Below are positions 34,701 through 47,000 of a stretch of DNA of 64,000 bases, in pieces. The DNA is from Cymbomonas tetramitiformis. Taxonomy: Eukaryota; Chlorophyta; Pyramimonadophyceae; Pyramimonadales; Pyramimonadaceae. The notes beneath the pieces are model-generated. The model saw only the letters and a program-made list of their open reading frames with translations. It was not told the origin of the DNA and did no database searches. A program made the position numbers and the translations under genes. The stretch is from positions 56,669-120,668 of the forward strand of contig LGRX02003570.1 of assembly GCA_001247695.2 (NCBI GenBank), written 5' to 3'. Each line of letters begins with the position of its first letter. The stretch's first letter is position 1.

Positions 34701-37700
34701 TGGGCGCGCAGCAGGTGAGCCTTCGAGGATCGATGCCTTAGCGTTTTGGGATGCTCCCAGTGCACCTCTTGCTTGTGTGTTGTGGATTGTCCCAAAACAC
34801 AACCTCGCTTAATGCACGGATCACGTTTCCAAAACTAGCATAGTTCTTCCTCAAGATTTTGGAGATCCTCTTCAGCCAAATGAAAATGTCTAGCCTTCCT
34901 GTTGACCACATCATAGCGGCCCAACACCGCAACGTGGTTTTGGGACAACCACAGCAAGCAAGCAAGAGGTGCATTGGGAAACTAGCAGGGAAACCGCTGG
35001 AGCTTTGAAAACGCTATACCTCGAATGAGTCGGATGCTAGCTTGTTTGAGATTCGCAATGCGAGATTAGAATCAAGGGCTCTTGCGTGAATCTCGCACTC
35101 CTACTCCTGCATAATTCTCGTGCATGCGATGTGTGGGAAGCATACCAAAGCATCACAGGATAGGAGACGTGGCGAAGCAGCGGTGCAGCGAGAGCCCCTC
35201 GGGACCGGTTACGTCGTGCTCCCAAATTCAGCTTTATCTCACAAGGCCTCCCTGATCCTGGGCACATGGGGAGACAGGCGCGGGAAGGAGTTGGGGGTGG
35301 GGGAAATGAGTACAGGTCGTGATGGTGGACCGGGAGATGAGCATTTCAAGGTGCACTGGCGCATTCCAGCCCGTCGATGAAATCTAGCTCCGCTCAAACG
35401 CCCAAATCAGTTTCATTGGTCGGTGTTGATCCTGACGGGGGTATCGTGTATATTGTAACAGGGAGCGAGTTGCAGCATATACCCTGAGGTGAGTTACGCT
35501 TCTTCACCAACTAGCTCCTCCTTCTCGACTTCAACCAATCATTTGCATTCACTGGCGTGGTGGCATCGGTATTCCCTAATGTCTAGCTGTTCTGGACTGA
35601 TGCCCAAGATTGTGCTGCCAAGATCATGTTGCGGCCATAACGGACCCAGACCGTCAGGTTCAGGCATAAATCTATTCATACTTTGGGTCCCTGAGCGTTA
35701 AGAGCGAGTTAGGAGATGCAAGGTCGACGTGATCCTGGGGAAGGGGTTGTCCAGCTCTGCCGGGGAACGGCTCGGAAAATTAGATTTGGCAGGCGCCGCT
35801 CAGTCATTGGCTGCACCACTTGCAGGGCATCTAGAGGTGAGATTCCTACCCTCGATTTATGGTTTTGGTTGTTTTCACCACATCCTCCGTCTATGGCGAT
35901 GATGGTGTCGGCCTACGTAGTCCCGTGTAGCCATGGTGACCGCCCGCGCTTTATGCGACATGGTATAGCTTGAACTGCAAGGGAGGCCGGTGGTGCACTG
36001 TGGCAGCAGGGAGGCCGGTGGTGCACTGTGGCAGCCGGGAGGCCGGTGGTGCACTGTGGCAGCAGGGAGGCCGGTGGTGCACTGTGGCAGCAGGGAGGCC
36101 GGTGGTGCACTGTGGCAGCCGGGGAGGCCGGTGGTGCACTGTGGCAGCCGGGAGGCCGGTGGTGCACTGTGGCAGCAGGGAGGCCGGTGGTGCACTGTGG
36201 CAGCAGGGAGGCCGGTGGTGCACTGTGGCAGCCGGGAGGCCGGTGGTGCACTGTGGCATCCGGGAGGCCGGTGGTGCACTGTGGCAGCAGGGACGCCGGT
36301 GGTGCACTGTGGCAGCAGGGGCGCCGGTGGTGCACTGTGGCAGCCCTTCATTCTTTTGTAACGCCGTCTCATTTGACCTATCGTAGATGAAACTGTAAAC
36401 CAGACAGAGGGATGCGGGCAGGTTGCCGGAATGAGCAGTGAGGAGCTGAGCCAGGGAATGACCGACGCTCTGGAGCAGGCCAACTCTTCTCGACAAAATA
36501 TTACGGAGGTCAGGAAACCCGATCCCCACAACTCCGACAGCTAGCAACCTGGTCCCAATGCCAGGCGGCAGTTTTGATGAAAGCTCTGATTTATATTTTT
36601 GAGACGCAAAGGCAAGATCGTCTCCCATACAGTCATTGATGGGAACTCTTGATATTTCTACCAATAAGAGCGACCATGCTTTTTGTCTGTATATTGCATT
36701 GAAGCTATTTCATGTACGGTCAGCAGCATGCCATTGACAGTGGGCATCTCCATCACACGAGAAATCGCCATGGAGTTGTGATCTGCAAAGGCAGCAATGG
36801 TGCACTGAAAGCTTCATGTAATGCTGCGCACGGCTGCTCTGCAGAGCGGAGCCGATGGTTCAGGAGTTTCCTCGCAATCCGATGAGACTACCGCATATGA
36901 TGAGGTGATGGGTACTGAGCGTGACGCGTACCTCTGTGCTGCAATTCGAGCGTTTGTGGATGGACGCCCTTTCACCTCAGGGTACCTTCAAATAGCCTCG
37001 ACGGTGGGTCCCCAACACTCGTAACTAGGAAGTGCAAGAGCGTTCACAGTCAGTGCCTAGTGTGAGAGGGCAGCCGCGCCAAGAAGGGCCACCTTGATGG
37101 TGCGAAAAAACTGCCGGCGCAAGGAACGCTGCCCTAATGATACGCAAGAGTATGCAACGTGGCATCAGGGGAAGGTATAGCTCCGGAAGTTGATGGCCCG
37201 GCTTTGCAGGACCGTGCGGCTATAGTGGGAACATGCAAAGTGACACCATTCATTGGATTTTCCCGATACCCTTGGGTAGCACTTTGTGGTATGCACCTTT
37301 GATGATATTTCACACGTGCATTCGTATATCACTGTGCCAAACAAGACTCTCGAATCTCTGGTTCATAGTCAATTAGGGCCATGAAAGTGTCAAAAATAAA
37401 GCGCGTGTGCTTGTGGGTCAACGTGCAAGTATGGAGATGCCATGCATTCCTTAGAGTGTTTAGACTTGTGAAAGCATCCAAGCACTTTGAATGCTCATTA
37501 TGGACCAAGTATTTGACCGAGAATGGCGGCACTCGTACAGGGCGAAGAGATCAATCAAGTGTATTCGTATGGTGGCCCAGGCATGCTACAAAGAAAACTT
37601 GATCTCGAAACTCCAGATGTCGTAGTTGCAGTTGTGGGGGCCTCACACGTACTTGGAATATGCGAGCTTTGGCCAGAAAGTGATACTATCGATGTCGCCA

Positions 37701-37711
37701 AGCTTAGATGA
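31761..37711 (+). CDS. TraB-domain protein, at least 11 exons
   Basis: TraB/PrgY-GumN family proteins are metalloprotease-like and often membrane-bound. Exon 1 (31,761 or 31,854 to 32,050) holds the family words EAVKPKAVLLELCDER. Exon 2 starts at 32,148 (VGVLLDDEAQ). After an uncertain part come 33,806-33,913, 33,937-34,155, 34,297-34,356, 34,470-34,525, 34,628-34,714 (GLEFRVAMEQAVLLGAQ, the family's EFR-A motif), 36,422-36,508, 36,845-36,981 (GTERDAYLCAAIRAF, the ERD motif) and 37,522-37,711 (VVVAVVGASHVLGICELW, stop). Phases match from 33,806 to 34,714 and from 36,422 to the stop. The GTAH motif expected before the first helix is not seen in exon 1. The LGDRP segment expected after 34,714 was not located. 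An insertion containing a POTRA-like stretch lies between the first and second family motifs. Confidence 0.75.
33325..33457 (+). CDS. Exon with POTRA-like segment, probably part of the TraB gene
   Basis: After a GTGTGGAG acceptor at about 33,328 the frame reads VRTRPLRPVT and then DMQEDIATLMRTGLFQKVTI to a GTACGC donor after 33,457. The pattern D-I-x-x-L-x-x-TGLF-x-KV is typical of the POTRA repeat of Omp85 (BamA/Toc75/Sam50) proteins. It exits in phase 1, which fits the 33,806 exon. Either TraB carries an inserted POTRA-like module, or a fragment of another gene lies here. Confidence 0.4.
35980..36345 (+). repeat. 28-bp minisatellite x13 in a TraB intron
   Basis: Units GGAGGCCGGTGGTGCACTGT plus GGCAGCAG repeat about 13 times with few variants. 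The unit lacks stop codons, and because 28 is not a multiple of three all six frames stay open across the array. Confidence 0.92.
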
Positions 37712-38510
37712 GAACATGCATTGCTTGATACCGAAAGGTGGATTACCAGACCAGAATCCCTCGTTAGTTTGGTGAACACCTAGACTGTTGCAGCTTGCGG
37801 ATATCCTCAAATCGATATTTGCATGACCATCCATTCCTCCCATAACACTTCCGTGCATTAATATGCAGTACATCGCTAATCCATGCTTTTGATTCCTGAT
37901 GTACATAGTTCGTATTCCATTGATGCAAGTTTATTGCAAATGGAAATTAACACAGCTTCGCAGCTTTAAGGCTTATTCTTGGCATTATTTCCAGCTCGGA
38001 ACAAAAATATGAAATAATGCCTCCTCATGAGCACTTCTGACCCATGCAAGCCATACCCTGGTGCGTGTAGAGCATCAAATTTCCAACTTTCAAATTGTGG
38101 AAAGGTTTCACTCATAATGCCACTGTTCATTTTGATGTTTTTGTGCACGGTAGGCCCTTCGCGTCCTAACACCATTGGCATACATTGTTCTGTCCCCACT
38201 AGATGCATTGCCTCTCAGCATCTGGTCCATCGACGAAAACCCTCCTCCCTCATCGGGACTTCTTATTGCGAACTGGAGTCTTGTGTGATTTTTGGCCTAG
38301 TATACAACCTAGCATTTTCTATGCAAGATCCGAGCCACATAAATCATGACGGCGCAACTGCTAAATATAGTCAATGTTCGCACTTTGCACTTGGGGTTGG
38401 CATTCGCTCGTTTCCATACAATTGCGGAAGACATTTCGAGGTCTGCCTTGACCTGTAGACCCCGCCGAATGCAAACACCTCATAAGGCTTCACCTTCTGG
38501 TTTACACCAG
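37643..38510 (-). CDS. Unrecognised minus-strand gene, tail-to-tail with TraB
   Basis: Two well-matched exons: 38,198-38,057 (peptide word EQCMPMVLGREGPTVHKNIK, donor GTATGG, phase 2) and 37,895-37,643 (NQKHGLAMYCILMHGSVMGG to stop). The phase joins correctly. An upstream exon near 38,505-38,460 (KVKPYEVFAFGGVY) is likely but does not join in phase, so another exon is missing. No family is recognised. The last 23 codons overlap the TraB coding end (37,643-37,711) on the opposite strand. The true 3' end may instead use an earlier donor near 37,770. Confidence 0.45.
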
Positions 38511-38668
38511 GTTGCTGGTACATGCAGAATAGTTTGAAATGTAAAGTGTGTTTTAAACACAAACACATTATAGAACCAAGATGCAAGGTACTGCACAGTC
38601 GATCTCAAAACTCGTCCCTGTGCGGAGGAGCAGGTGCTCCTTGAACTGATGGGCAAGACATAAAGGCG

Positions 38669-39393
38669 TTATGACTCAGTTGCCTCGACTTTCCTCACAA
38701 TACATAACATATAAGTATGCAACTCCGCTTTTGCTTCTCCTTTGTCTATAGATTTTGTGGAAACTTCCTCAAGAGGACCGAATTGATCTAGCCTGAAGGG
38801 AAGAGATTCTGGCTTGCAAGAGCTAATCGTAGAAGAGACGAACATGCAGGAAAGCACACGTGGCAACAAGCAACGATGACAAAGCAGCAAGTTACCAAGA
38901 TAGAACGTTTCATAAAAAGGGCAGTTCTGAAACAGAAAGGGGCATGCCAACATACACATCGGATGGGCACTATGGGTACCTGTTCACAAGAGAATGCCTT
39001 CGTGATCCGAGCTGATGGGGGAGGAGGTGCGTTGCTGCCACCCTGCCCAGTCGTCTGCAGCTTGGCCCCAAGCGACGTGTAGTATGCTACCAGTCGAGTT
39101 TTCGCCACCTAACATCAGTTTGCGCGACAAGAAAAACTTTCAGTTCAGCTCATTAGAAACGTTTTACGGAGCAGGAATCTTTTGCTCACTAGCCGTTCAA
39201 GACACCGTCCATTTCGACACGCTAAACGGCTCCTACATAACAGAATCCGAGGGAAATACTCGTATACTTTCAGCTCAAACATATGCGGTGTTCTCAAAAA
39301 CACGCTCAGAGGTGCGGCGTCGGACCGTACCTCCACCGAAGCAGATAGCTCTCCCAGGCCGCGTTGATATGCGTATTCTTGCGCGTGATGCAT
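38669..39393 (-). CDS. Unrecognised four-exon gene, 120 aa
   Basis: Exons: 39,393-39,331, 39,108-38,980, 38,926-38,896, 38,808-38,669. Phases close and total 363 nt including TAA. Intron 2 is textbook (GTACCC to TTTCTGTTTCAG, 53 nt). The protein starts MHHAQEYAYQRGLGELSASV. The middle has a Gly/Pro-rich stretch (QGGSNAPPPPSARITK), then CEQNCPFYETF, and the C-terminus is charged and ends VRKVEATES. The two Cys near FSCEQNC could bind metal, but no family is recognised. A plus-strand alternative over the same DNA needs a 34-nt intron and looks less natural. Confidence 0.5.
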
Positions 39394-41041
39394 TAGCAAG
39401 CGGCCGTAGCCGCGCTTGCGATGTGCTGTAGGATCACACCCGCACCTACTTACGAGCGTATATCCAAGTTAGCCCTATCAAGATGCTTCCTATTCGACCG
39501 CTGCAACGCAAGAAGAATCTAAGATTTTGGGCAAGATAGTAGCGAGACATACTTCGGTGGTCCAATAAGTTTTGCAGCGAGCAGTGCTAAGGACCAAGAA
39601 TCGAATACACAACAAGTACTTATTATGGTTCGTTCACCCGTATGTGAAGTAAATTTAGGCAGCTCGGTTCGGATTTCCACTGAGTATCTTCACACCACAG
39701 CGACTTACCAATACTGACTGCCAAGTTCCAGCCGTATAAGGACCTCGTGTAGGGGGTCACGGTGCACATGCCGACAAGCGTCTGCGGCAAAAGTTCTATT
39801 GGTCATTCAGTGCACACGCCTGATAAGCAAAGCCACTTACAATCCCATATAACCCTACGTAGGGCAATAGCTAGGAAAAGCATCAAAAGTCATTTTCCGG
39901 AGCATGTCGGTAAAATGTCGTCGTGCATACAAAAACCTAAATGAGCGGCTACTGTGAAAGACTCCCCTAGCCTTCAATTCACGCAAAAACAATATTATTA
40001 TACATCTGGAATGAGCAGAATGTAACAGTGAATGTCGCCAGTTCTACTCTCTTGCAAAACGTTTTTTGAGGTTCTCAGTCTATCTGGTGAAGAGCCAAGA
40101 ATGTACACAGTAGGATCGGGTCGAAAGGTAGAGTACATTAGACAGCCAAAGCAGAAACCACACGCAACTCCCCTCATCGTGGCACGCCAAAACCCGATCC
40201 AGAAACTCGCGTGCGCTTTCTTGCTTATCTTTTGGGGCCTCTCCTTTAAAACACTCGTCGTGCAAGGCTTGCACGGCAGTGATGATATGTGATGAGAGCG
40301 ATGACGTTGCTACCCGTTCTATTCGTAAATTGGATGGCAGGCCCTGCGAGTGAGGATCCATATTTAAACTCGCGTCTCCGGTCACCATACGCTGAACATA
40401 TGGTTCAAGTCATAGTTAGTGGTGCTGCACGTCAGAACTGACAATTTTGGGAAATTCGACAAAGCAAACCGAAACGAAGCTTTCGTCTCACAAGGCAAAG
40501 GCAAACGCAACGGTAGCGGTAGGAACCCCAAGGCAAGGGTTGTGGCCCTTGGGATTTTGTCGATTTTGGGGGGGGATACTTGTGACACTTGTAACCCTTT
40601 ATACGTCGTATAACCCTAGGGTTCATTTGGACTGACATGACATGACATGACATACTCGACTGATCAACTGTGACAATTAAACTGAAACTTTTTAAAAGCT
40701 CGCTGCTCGGCTACGGCTACGGCTACTTGTATCGTATCACGTGACACTGGTGTCACCGTGACACATCACGCATCGGCAGCGGCATCATATCGTTTAATCG
40801 TAATCGTTTATCACTGCCTAATCATTATAATAAAGCCTATAGAGCCCTCTAAATTCGTAATTGCTATCACGACGATCGGATGCAATCGAATGTGAATCTG
40901 AAATTTCTGCAAAACCAAAACGTTCGTAAGATGGATAAATCAGCATGAAAATAACGTTGCTTGCGGGCGAAGGCTATCCGGTATTGTGCTTGATGCTAGA
41001 AACGTTACATTGCTTCATTCAAGCCTAGCTGCCTTTACACA
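39394..41041. other. Intergenic, no gene supported
   Basis: Upstream region of the SMP-C2 gene. It contains a short (CATGA)n tract (about 40,635-40,652), also seen near 2,755 and, inverted, near 30,650. Confidence 0.45.
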
Positions 41042-44000
41042 ATGTCGATGGATTTGGCCAAATTCCTCTCAGTACAAACCCTGTTGGCAGCGCCTCTCTA
41101 TATAGGAGGCCTCATTGTTTTTGTAAAGCTATGGAGCTGGACTTACTATATCTTGACTCTGCTGATCGGCATCTTCATCGGTGAGCTTCGTGCATATCTG
41201 AAGCGACCCACGACGCTTTGCGCCTTGCAAAAGAACGTAGCACTATTGGGTTATTAGGTCCACCCGATGGTTTCTCCTTCGGCGACCAGAACCTCACGTT
41301 GCCCGCTTGCCAGCGCTGTGACGAAAACTGGCTTGACAAAACTGGCTTGACAACGCAAACATTCGTTGGGCCTCGCGTGGTTGTAAAGAATTTTGCTGAG
41401 TTCCCTCGGGCATGCTTATCAGGTGCACGATTCGCGAGTGCAGCCCGCTGGCTTGCTTTAACTTTGACCAAAGACTGTCAGTGGCTGCGCTTGCTCGGGC
41501 ACCACGAAAGTGATGAAAGTCCGAACTGGATACGCGAGCTTCTCGGGGAGATACCGAGCTGGGTTGGTCACGCCTTGTTCTGATTCGCGCACATCTCTTG
41601 CACATGTCGTCCTTGTGCGTGGCATGGCGTTGCTTGGCGATGGCTACTTTGAGCATCCTTGAAGCTTCTAGGGGACCCACGCGAATTCGTCTCTGTCGAT
41701 GGATGCAACTTGATTTCCACTACAGTGATTGACCAATCCGTTCGATGGAGTCAGCGGCAATCCGATCTGATTCACGCTAGAGGAACAGACGCTTCACGCT
41801 AGAGGAACAGACGCTTCACGCTAGAGGAACAGACCCTGGGGAACTTTTCTGTGTCCGACGTCTTGGACATAGGTCGCCGAGAGGTGAGGAAGCCTCGCCG
41901 CGATCGTCGTCACAATTACAGCGACTTTGTTTGTTTGGGCTGCAGGTTACAAGTCCCCGCGTGGAAAGTGCCACGTGGATGAATAAGGTATTGGAGAAGG
42001 TGTGGACTCCGCTGAGCGCGACGCTGTGTGGCCAGCTCCGCGACTGGATCGAGCACAACGGAACGGATCTGCTGAAAGGGGCCCCTTATGCGGTACGACG
42101 CCATCTCTTCTTCTGACGCCGATTCGTCACTCTCCACGCCCTCGAAGCTTCCGTCACTTCCTTCAATATCAACGCACCGATGTCTCCTGCCGCCGCCGTG
42201 TGGCCAGGCAGGATGTGCAAGCACGTTCTGAGCAATCTGCACATCGCGTCCTGTGTTCCCGCTGTATTGCACTGTTGTCGCACTAGCGGCAGGGTGACAG
42301 AGGCAGCGGCAGGGTGACCGAGGGGTGACCGAGGCAGCGGCAGGGTGACCGAGGTAGAGCGTGCGCGTGGCCAGGTCGTAGGGTTGCAGCTGGAGAAGGC
42401 CAACTTGGGAATCGGACCGCCCACCATCACCGGAGTGAAGTATCTGCCCTCCGCTGCGAAAGACGAGGTTCTCCTCGAGGTCGGCCTCGCCTGGGCCAGC
42501 GATCCCATGTTCCTCCTGCAGGTAGACCTCCGGTCGGCTTTCCCTGCCCCCTGCCGTGCCATGCTTGGCCCGCCCGCCGCCTCGCAACCCCACTCCACGG
42601 GCAACTCCCACCTCCGCCCTGCCTTCCGTAACCGCCTATCTGCCTCTCTTCCTGTTTGGTCTCTCTTCTGCCGCTCCCTCGACACAGCAGCTTCCGCAGC
42701 AACGCCCCTGATCTATCCAGCAGCCCCCTCAGCACCCCTGATCTGTCCAGCAGCCCCCTTCAACGCCCCTGATCTATCCAGCAGCCCCCTTCACGCAGTG
42801 GCTTCCCATGCGGTGCGAGTGGCAGCCACCTTGTGTGTGCTTAGAATCGCTGGCATGCGCTGCAGCGGCGGCAAAAGCACGCCATCGCAGCTCATGGCGG
42901 GCTGAGCACGGCGGTGAGGGTAGGGCAGGGAAGGGGCTGCAGAAAACAACCACCAGAGGGCGGCTAGGTGTGCAGCTGTTACTCTTGACGGGGGGCTTGG
43001 GGGCCGACAGGTGGAGACCACCAAAGGGCGGCTCAGTCTGCGGCTGCAGCACCTTAGGATGCACGGCACACTGCAGGTGCTGCTCAGGCCCCTGCTGCAG
43101 CATCCGCCGCTATTTGGCACGGCGGCGATTACCTTCAAGGCGCCCCCGAAGCTCACCTTTGACACCTACATCCTGCCCTCGGGTCCCATGCCCATCTCCT
43201 TTCCGGTGCGTCTCCGCACTTTCTCGCATACGTGCATCAACCCCGCAGCTTTGCCACAACCCCAGGAACTCTGTACACGAGGTCGCTTGGTCGCATGTGC
43301 GCCTTCCCCGCGATGCCAAGGAATCCAGCATCACAGCGGCTTGTGCACGGCGCGGTGTCCCCCAGGTGGTGGCGAGGTGGCTGCGCGGCCTGGTGAGGAG
43401 CACCATCGCCTCGCGGTGAGCGGCCCCGCCTCGGCCTCGGCGACTCCGCTGCGAGCCGGCCGCCGTCCCCGAGAACCGCCTGGCGTGAGGAGCCCCGTTA
43501 CATGCGAGGCTCAAGATTATATGCGTTGACAGAGCCCCCTTCCATGATGCCCCTTGTTGCAGCGTCGCACATAAGCATTGCCCCATGAACGCTACAGGCG
43601 CCCCCCCTGAGCCGCTGACATGCTTTGTGCAACCCGACCTGGTGTTCGACGGCGTAGAGCAAATCGCATATTTTAAGTGGCGTGCAGGATTTTCGCGCCA
43701 CGTGGCACCTCCTAACTGGCGAGGCGTGCAGGATGGTTGCCCCGAAATTCCTGGAGATACCGCTGCACCGCGTGTGGGAGCATGTGGACGTGAGGACTGG
43801 TGAGTTCTCCCGCAAGCTTGGCGTGCAGGCTCGTCTGTCGAGGGCTCAGCAGAAAAGCCAGCATGCACGCCATCGTCATGCTAAGCTACTTTGTTTGTCG
43901 CTGACTTGCTCGTACATGTTCGACAGAGTTGAGCGAATGCGCTTTATGGGATCCATGAACTGTCCAGGGTAAATTGGATAAAGGTGAACAGGGGTGCCGG

Positions 44001-47000
44001 GAGACGAGGGACAGTTTGGGAAGTTCTGCCAAGTATTGAGTGGGAGACACGTGGGGCGGAGTATCGTGAAGGTGTGCGACAGCAGGTCTCTCGGGAGTAC
44101 ATCGAGAGCCACTTCCCAATCTACCTAAAAGCAACAGACCCTCTTCCAGATTCCCAGGTGCAATTGCGCTCGCCCACACTTGTCGGCCGTCGGATGCCAG
44201 ATGCACTCACGCACCCACAATTGTTGACCGTCGGATGCCAGGTTCATGGTAGTTCTCCCATCTTGTGCATAGCTCTCGCCACTCCCTCCGCTGCCCCCCT
44301 TCATTTGGCTGTGAACGCTTTGCGGAGCTTTTCACGCCGGTGCCGGAGCGGTGCCGGCGGCCAGCTGTCTTGCGATGGCAAGTGCCGGCGGCCAGCTGCC
44401 TTGCGATGGCAAGTGCCGGCGCCCGGCTGTCTTGCGATGGCAAGTGCCGGCGGCCAGCTGTCTTGCGGTGGCAAATGCCGGCGCCTGGCTGTCTTGCGAT
44501 GGCAAGTGCCGGCGCCCGGCTGTCTTGCGGCATGCACCCTGTAGGATATCCCTCAGATGCAGCAGGTTTTCGGGTTTCAGGGCTCTCAGATCAGGGACCT
44601 TCGCAATGTTGTAGGCTGCAGTGATCAAAGAGTGCATCACGCTGCACTGCTCTCGTGCCGTTGTTCTCTGCTGAGGAAGGAGGAAGGCTGCCTCACCTCC
44701 ATTTTCTGTTTGAGGAGTCCTGACGCAGGCACTCTCTGTTTGAGGAGTCCTGACGCAGGTGGCATTCGAGCTTGCCGGAAGTGAGGACATGAGCGACGAG
44801 GAAGAGGGCGAGGGCGCGGTATTCGAGCTCACATCCTCGGGACAGATCCGGGAAGCGAGCGGCGGCTTGTCGAGGAGTTCACCTAGAACAGCCACAACCG
44901 CAGGCACGTTGAGGGAAGAGAGACGGGGAGAGTAATCCCCCATCCCCCACAGCCTGCATGTGTATTGAAGTCGCGCCGCAACCCTCGTGCCCTCACCCAC
45001 CCCCGCCATGCTCATGGGCCGCCACCCGAGACTCCCGGCTTGGCATCAGGGCTGCGTGTGTGCGTATGCTCGGACCGGTTTCTTTGGCATCCAAATCCAA
45101 GCCGCCAAATTCCCGCTGCACTACATACCCGTACCTGGGATCAAAGCATTTGGCGCATACTTGGGGACACTTCTTGGCATGGCCCTGCCATCTTCCTGCA
45201 TGCTTTTCTTTTCCACAGGGATGGTGGTGGGCTGGCTGCAGTCGGCGCGTCTCATGTTGTTCAGTATGGATCTGGGACGGTGTTGGGCTGGCTTCAGTCG
45301 GCGCGTCTCATGTTGTTCAGTATGGATCTGGGACGGTGTTGGGCTGGCTTCAGTCGGCGCGTCTCATGTTGTTCAGTATGGATCTGGGACGGTGGTGGGC
45401 TGGCTTCAATCAGTATGTCTGCTGCTATTCGATGTGAGCTTGCCACGATGGTGGAGGTGGGGGGTGGGTTGCAGTTTCTCCTATGATACCTTTTTGGTAG
45501 GCGCCTCCTTGTCGACGTTGCAGATGAGTCTGCTTGGGTGGTTTTTCGCACGGAGATGCCGGGAAAAGTTGCATCCACGCATTAGGTCATCCCTTCATTT
45601 TGGTGGAGATCACCTCGGTGCTCGCCTATGGTTTCGGTTCCCCTGCCGCATCCATGCCGCCAATACCCGTGTGCTTTGAGCCGGCGGGGGGCATGCCACC
45701 AGCGGGCAGCTCACTCGGCATTCCGCGGGCGCTGGTGTTTCACACTCCGATTTTTCCTTTTTGGCTGTGTTGCCTCCGGGGCACCCTCTGCACGGGGGGG
45801 CGTGCGGTGCCCCCAGCAGTGGCGTGAGAGGTGGCGCCTCTTCACAGCCCAGTAAGACACAGACTTTCGAATGTAGAAAACATCTGTGAGAACGTCTTTT
45901 TTCCTTTCATACGCTGTATTGTAGAAAAGTATCGCATCAGTATTCGAGCAAAAGCTCTGAAGGATCAAGCTGGATCTGCCAACTGGTGTGTGCTCGACAT
46001 CAGTGATCGCATCTGTGATAAAAGAGGCCAAGCGCCACGGTTCAAACACCTTGTGTATCATCCGCGCATATTCGACATCCGATTCAGCACGTTAGTGCTG
46101 ACGGTTAAGAATGCAGACGGTTTATTATTACGTGATATTCTGATGACCTTTCGCAAGGATGTTGCTTGTATAGCCAGCGCGCCTGCTCGTCTTATGACGC
46201 CCTCGCCCCGCTGTTGCACGTCCTTTTCCATCCACTGAGGTGGCCATGGACTCGCCTTGGTCAGCATTCATCGCCTCACTCATTATGTGGCGTGGTGGGT
46301 ATGCGCGCCGATTTTGGCGAGCACCGCGTCTCACTGGCGGTGTGGTGGCATGATGGTGGTTGGCGCAGAGTTTCACAGAAGTGCCCAGCCCCAGTTACGC
46401 TCCTCCGACACTTCACCGTCGCAGAGCTCCGACATGAGGTCTGCAGATGGTGCTGCTGACGTGGTCTTCGATTTTTTTAATGATGCGTATCAGTCGGCCA
46501 CGTCGACCCCGACCTCACAGAGAGCGGAGGGCATTGGGCGGAGGGGAGGTGGAGCATTCCACGCGGCACGGGCGGTGGCACCGGTGCCCTACGATCAGGT
46601 GTCCGTCACGGCGGCCACCGAAGACCTGCTGACACTTCCAAATGCGCCGCCACCTTCCGCCGGGCCATCTGACGCTGCGGTCCCCGCGCCCTCAGCCTCG
46701 AGTGCGCCAGGCCCTGCTGCTCCGCGGGCTGAGACGCCGGAACATACCGCACAGTCTTCTATTCCCATTTCAGTCATAGCACCGTCACCGGCCCTGACCA
46801 TTGCCCCAGCTCCTGTACTCCCCTCCGCCCCAGCTCCAGCTCCAACTGCAGCTGCAGCTGCAGCTCCAGCTCCAGCTCCAGCACCCGCTCCCGCTCCCGC
46901 TCCCGCCGCTCCCGCTCCAGCTCCAGCTCCAGCTCCAGCTCCAGCTCCAGCTCCAGCTCCAGCTCCAGCTCCAGCCCCAGCTCCAGCCGGCTCCAGCTCC

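Noticed and set aside
35875..36664. Long minus-strand frames rich in HSAPPAS-type repeats
   Set aside because: Produced by the 28-bp array; all six frames are open there.
38876..39431. Plus-strand two-exon model
   Set aside because: It requires a 34-nt intron and lies over a better minus-strand four-exon gene with normal splice sites.
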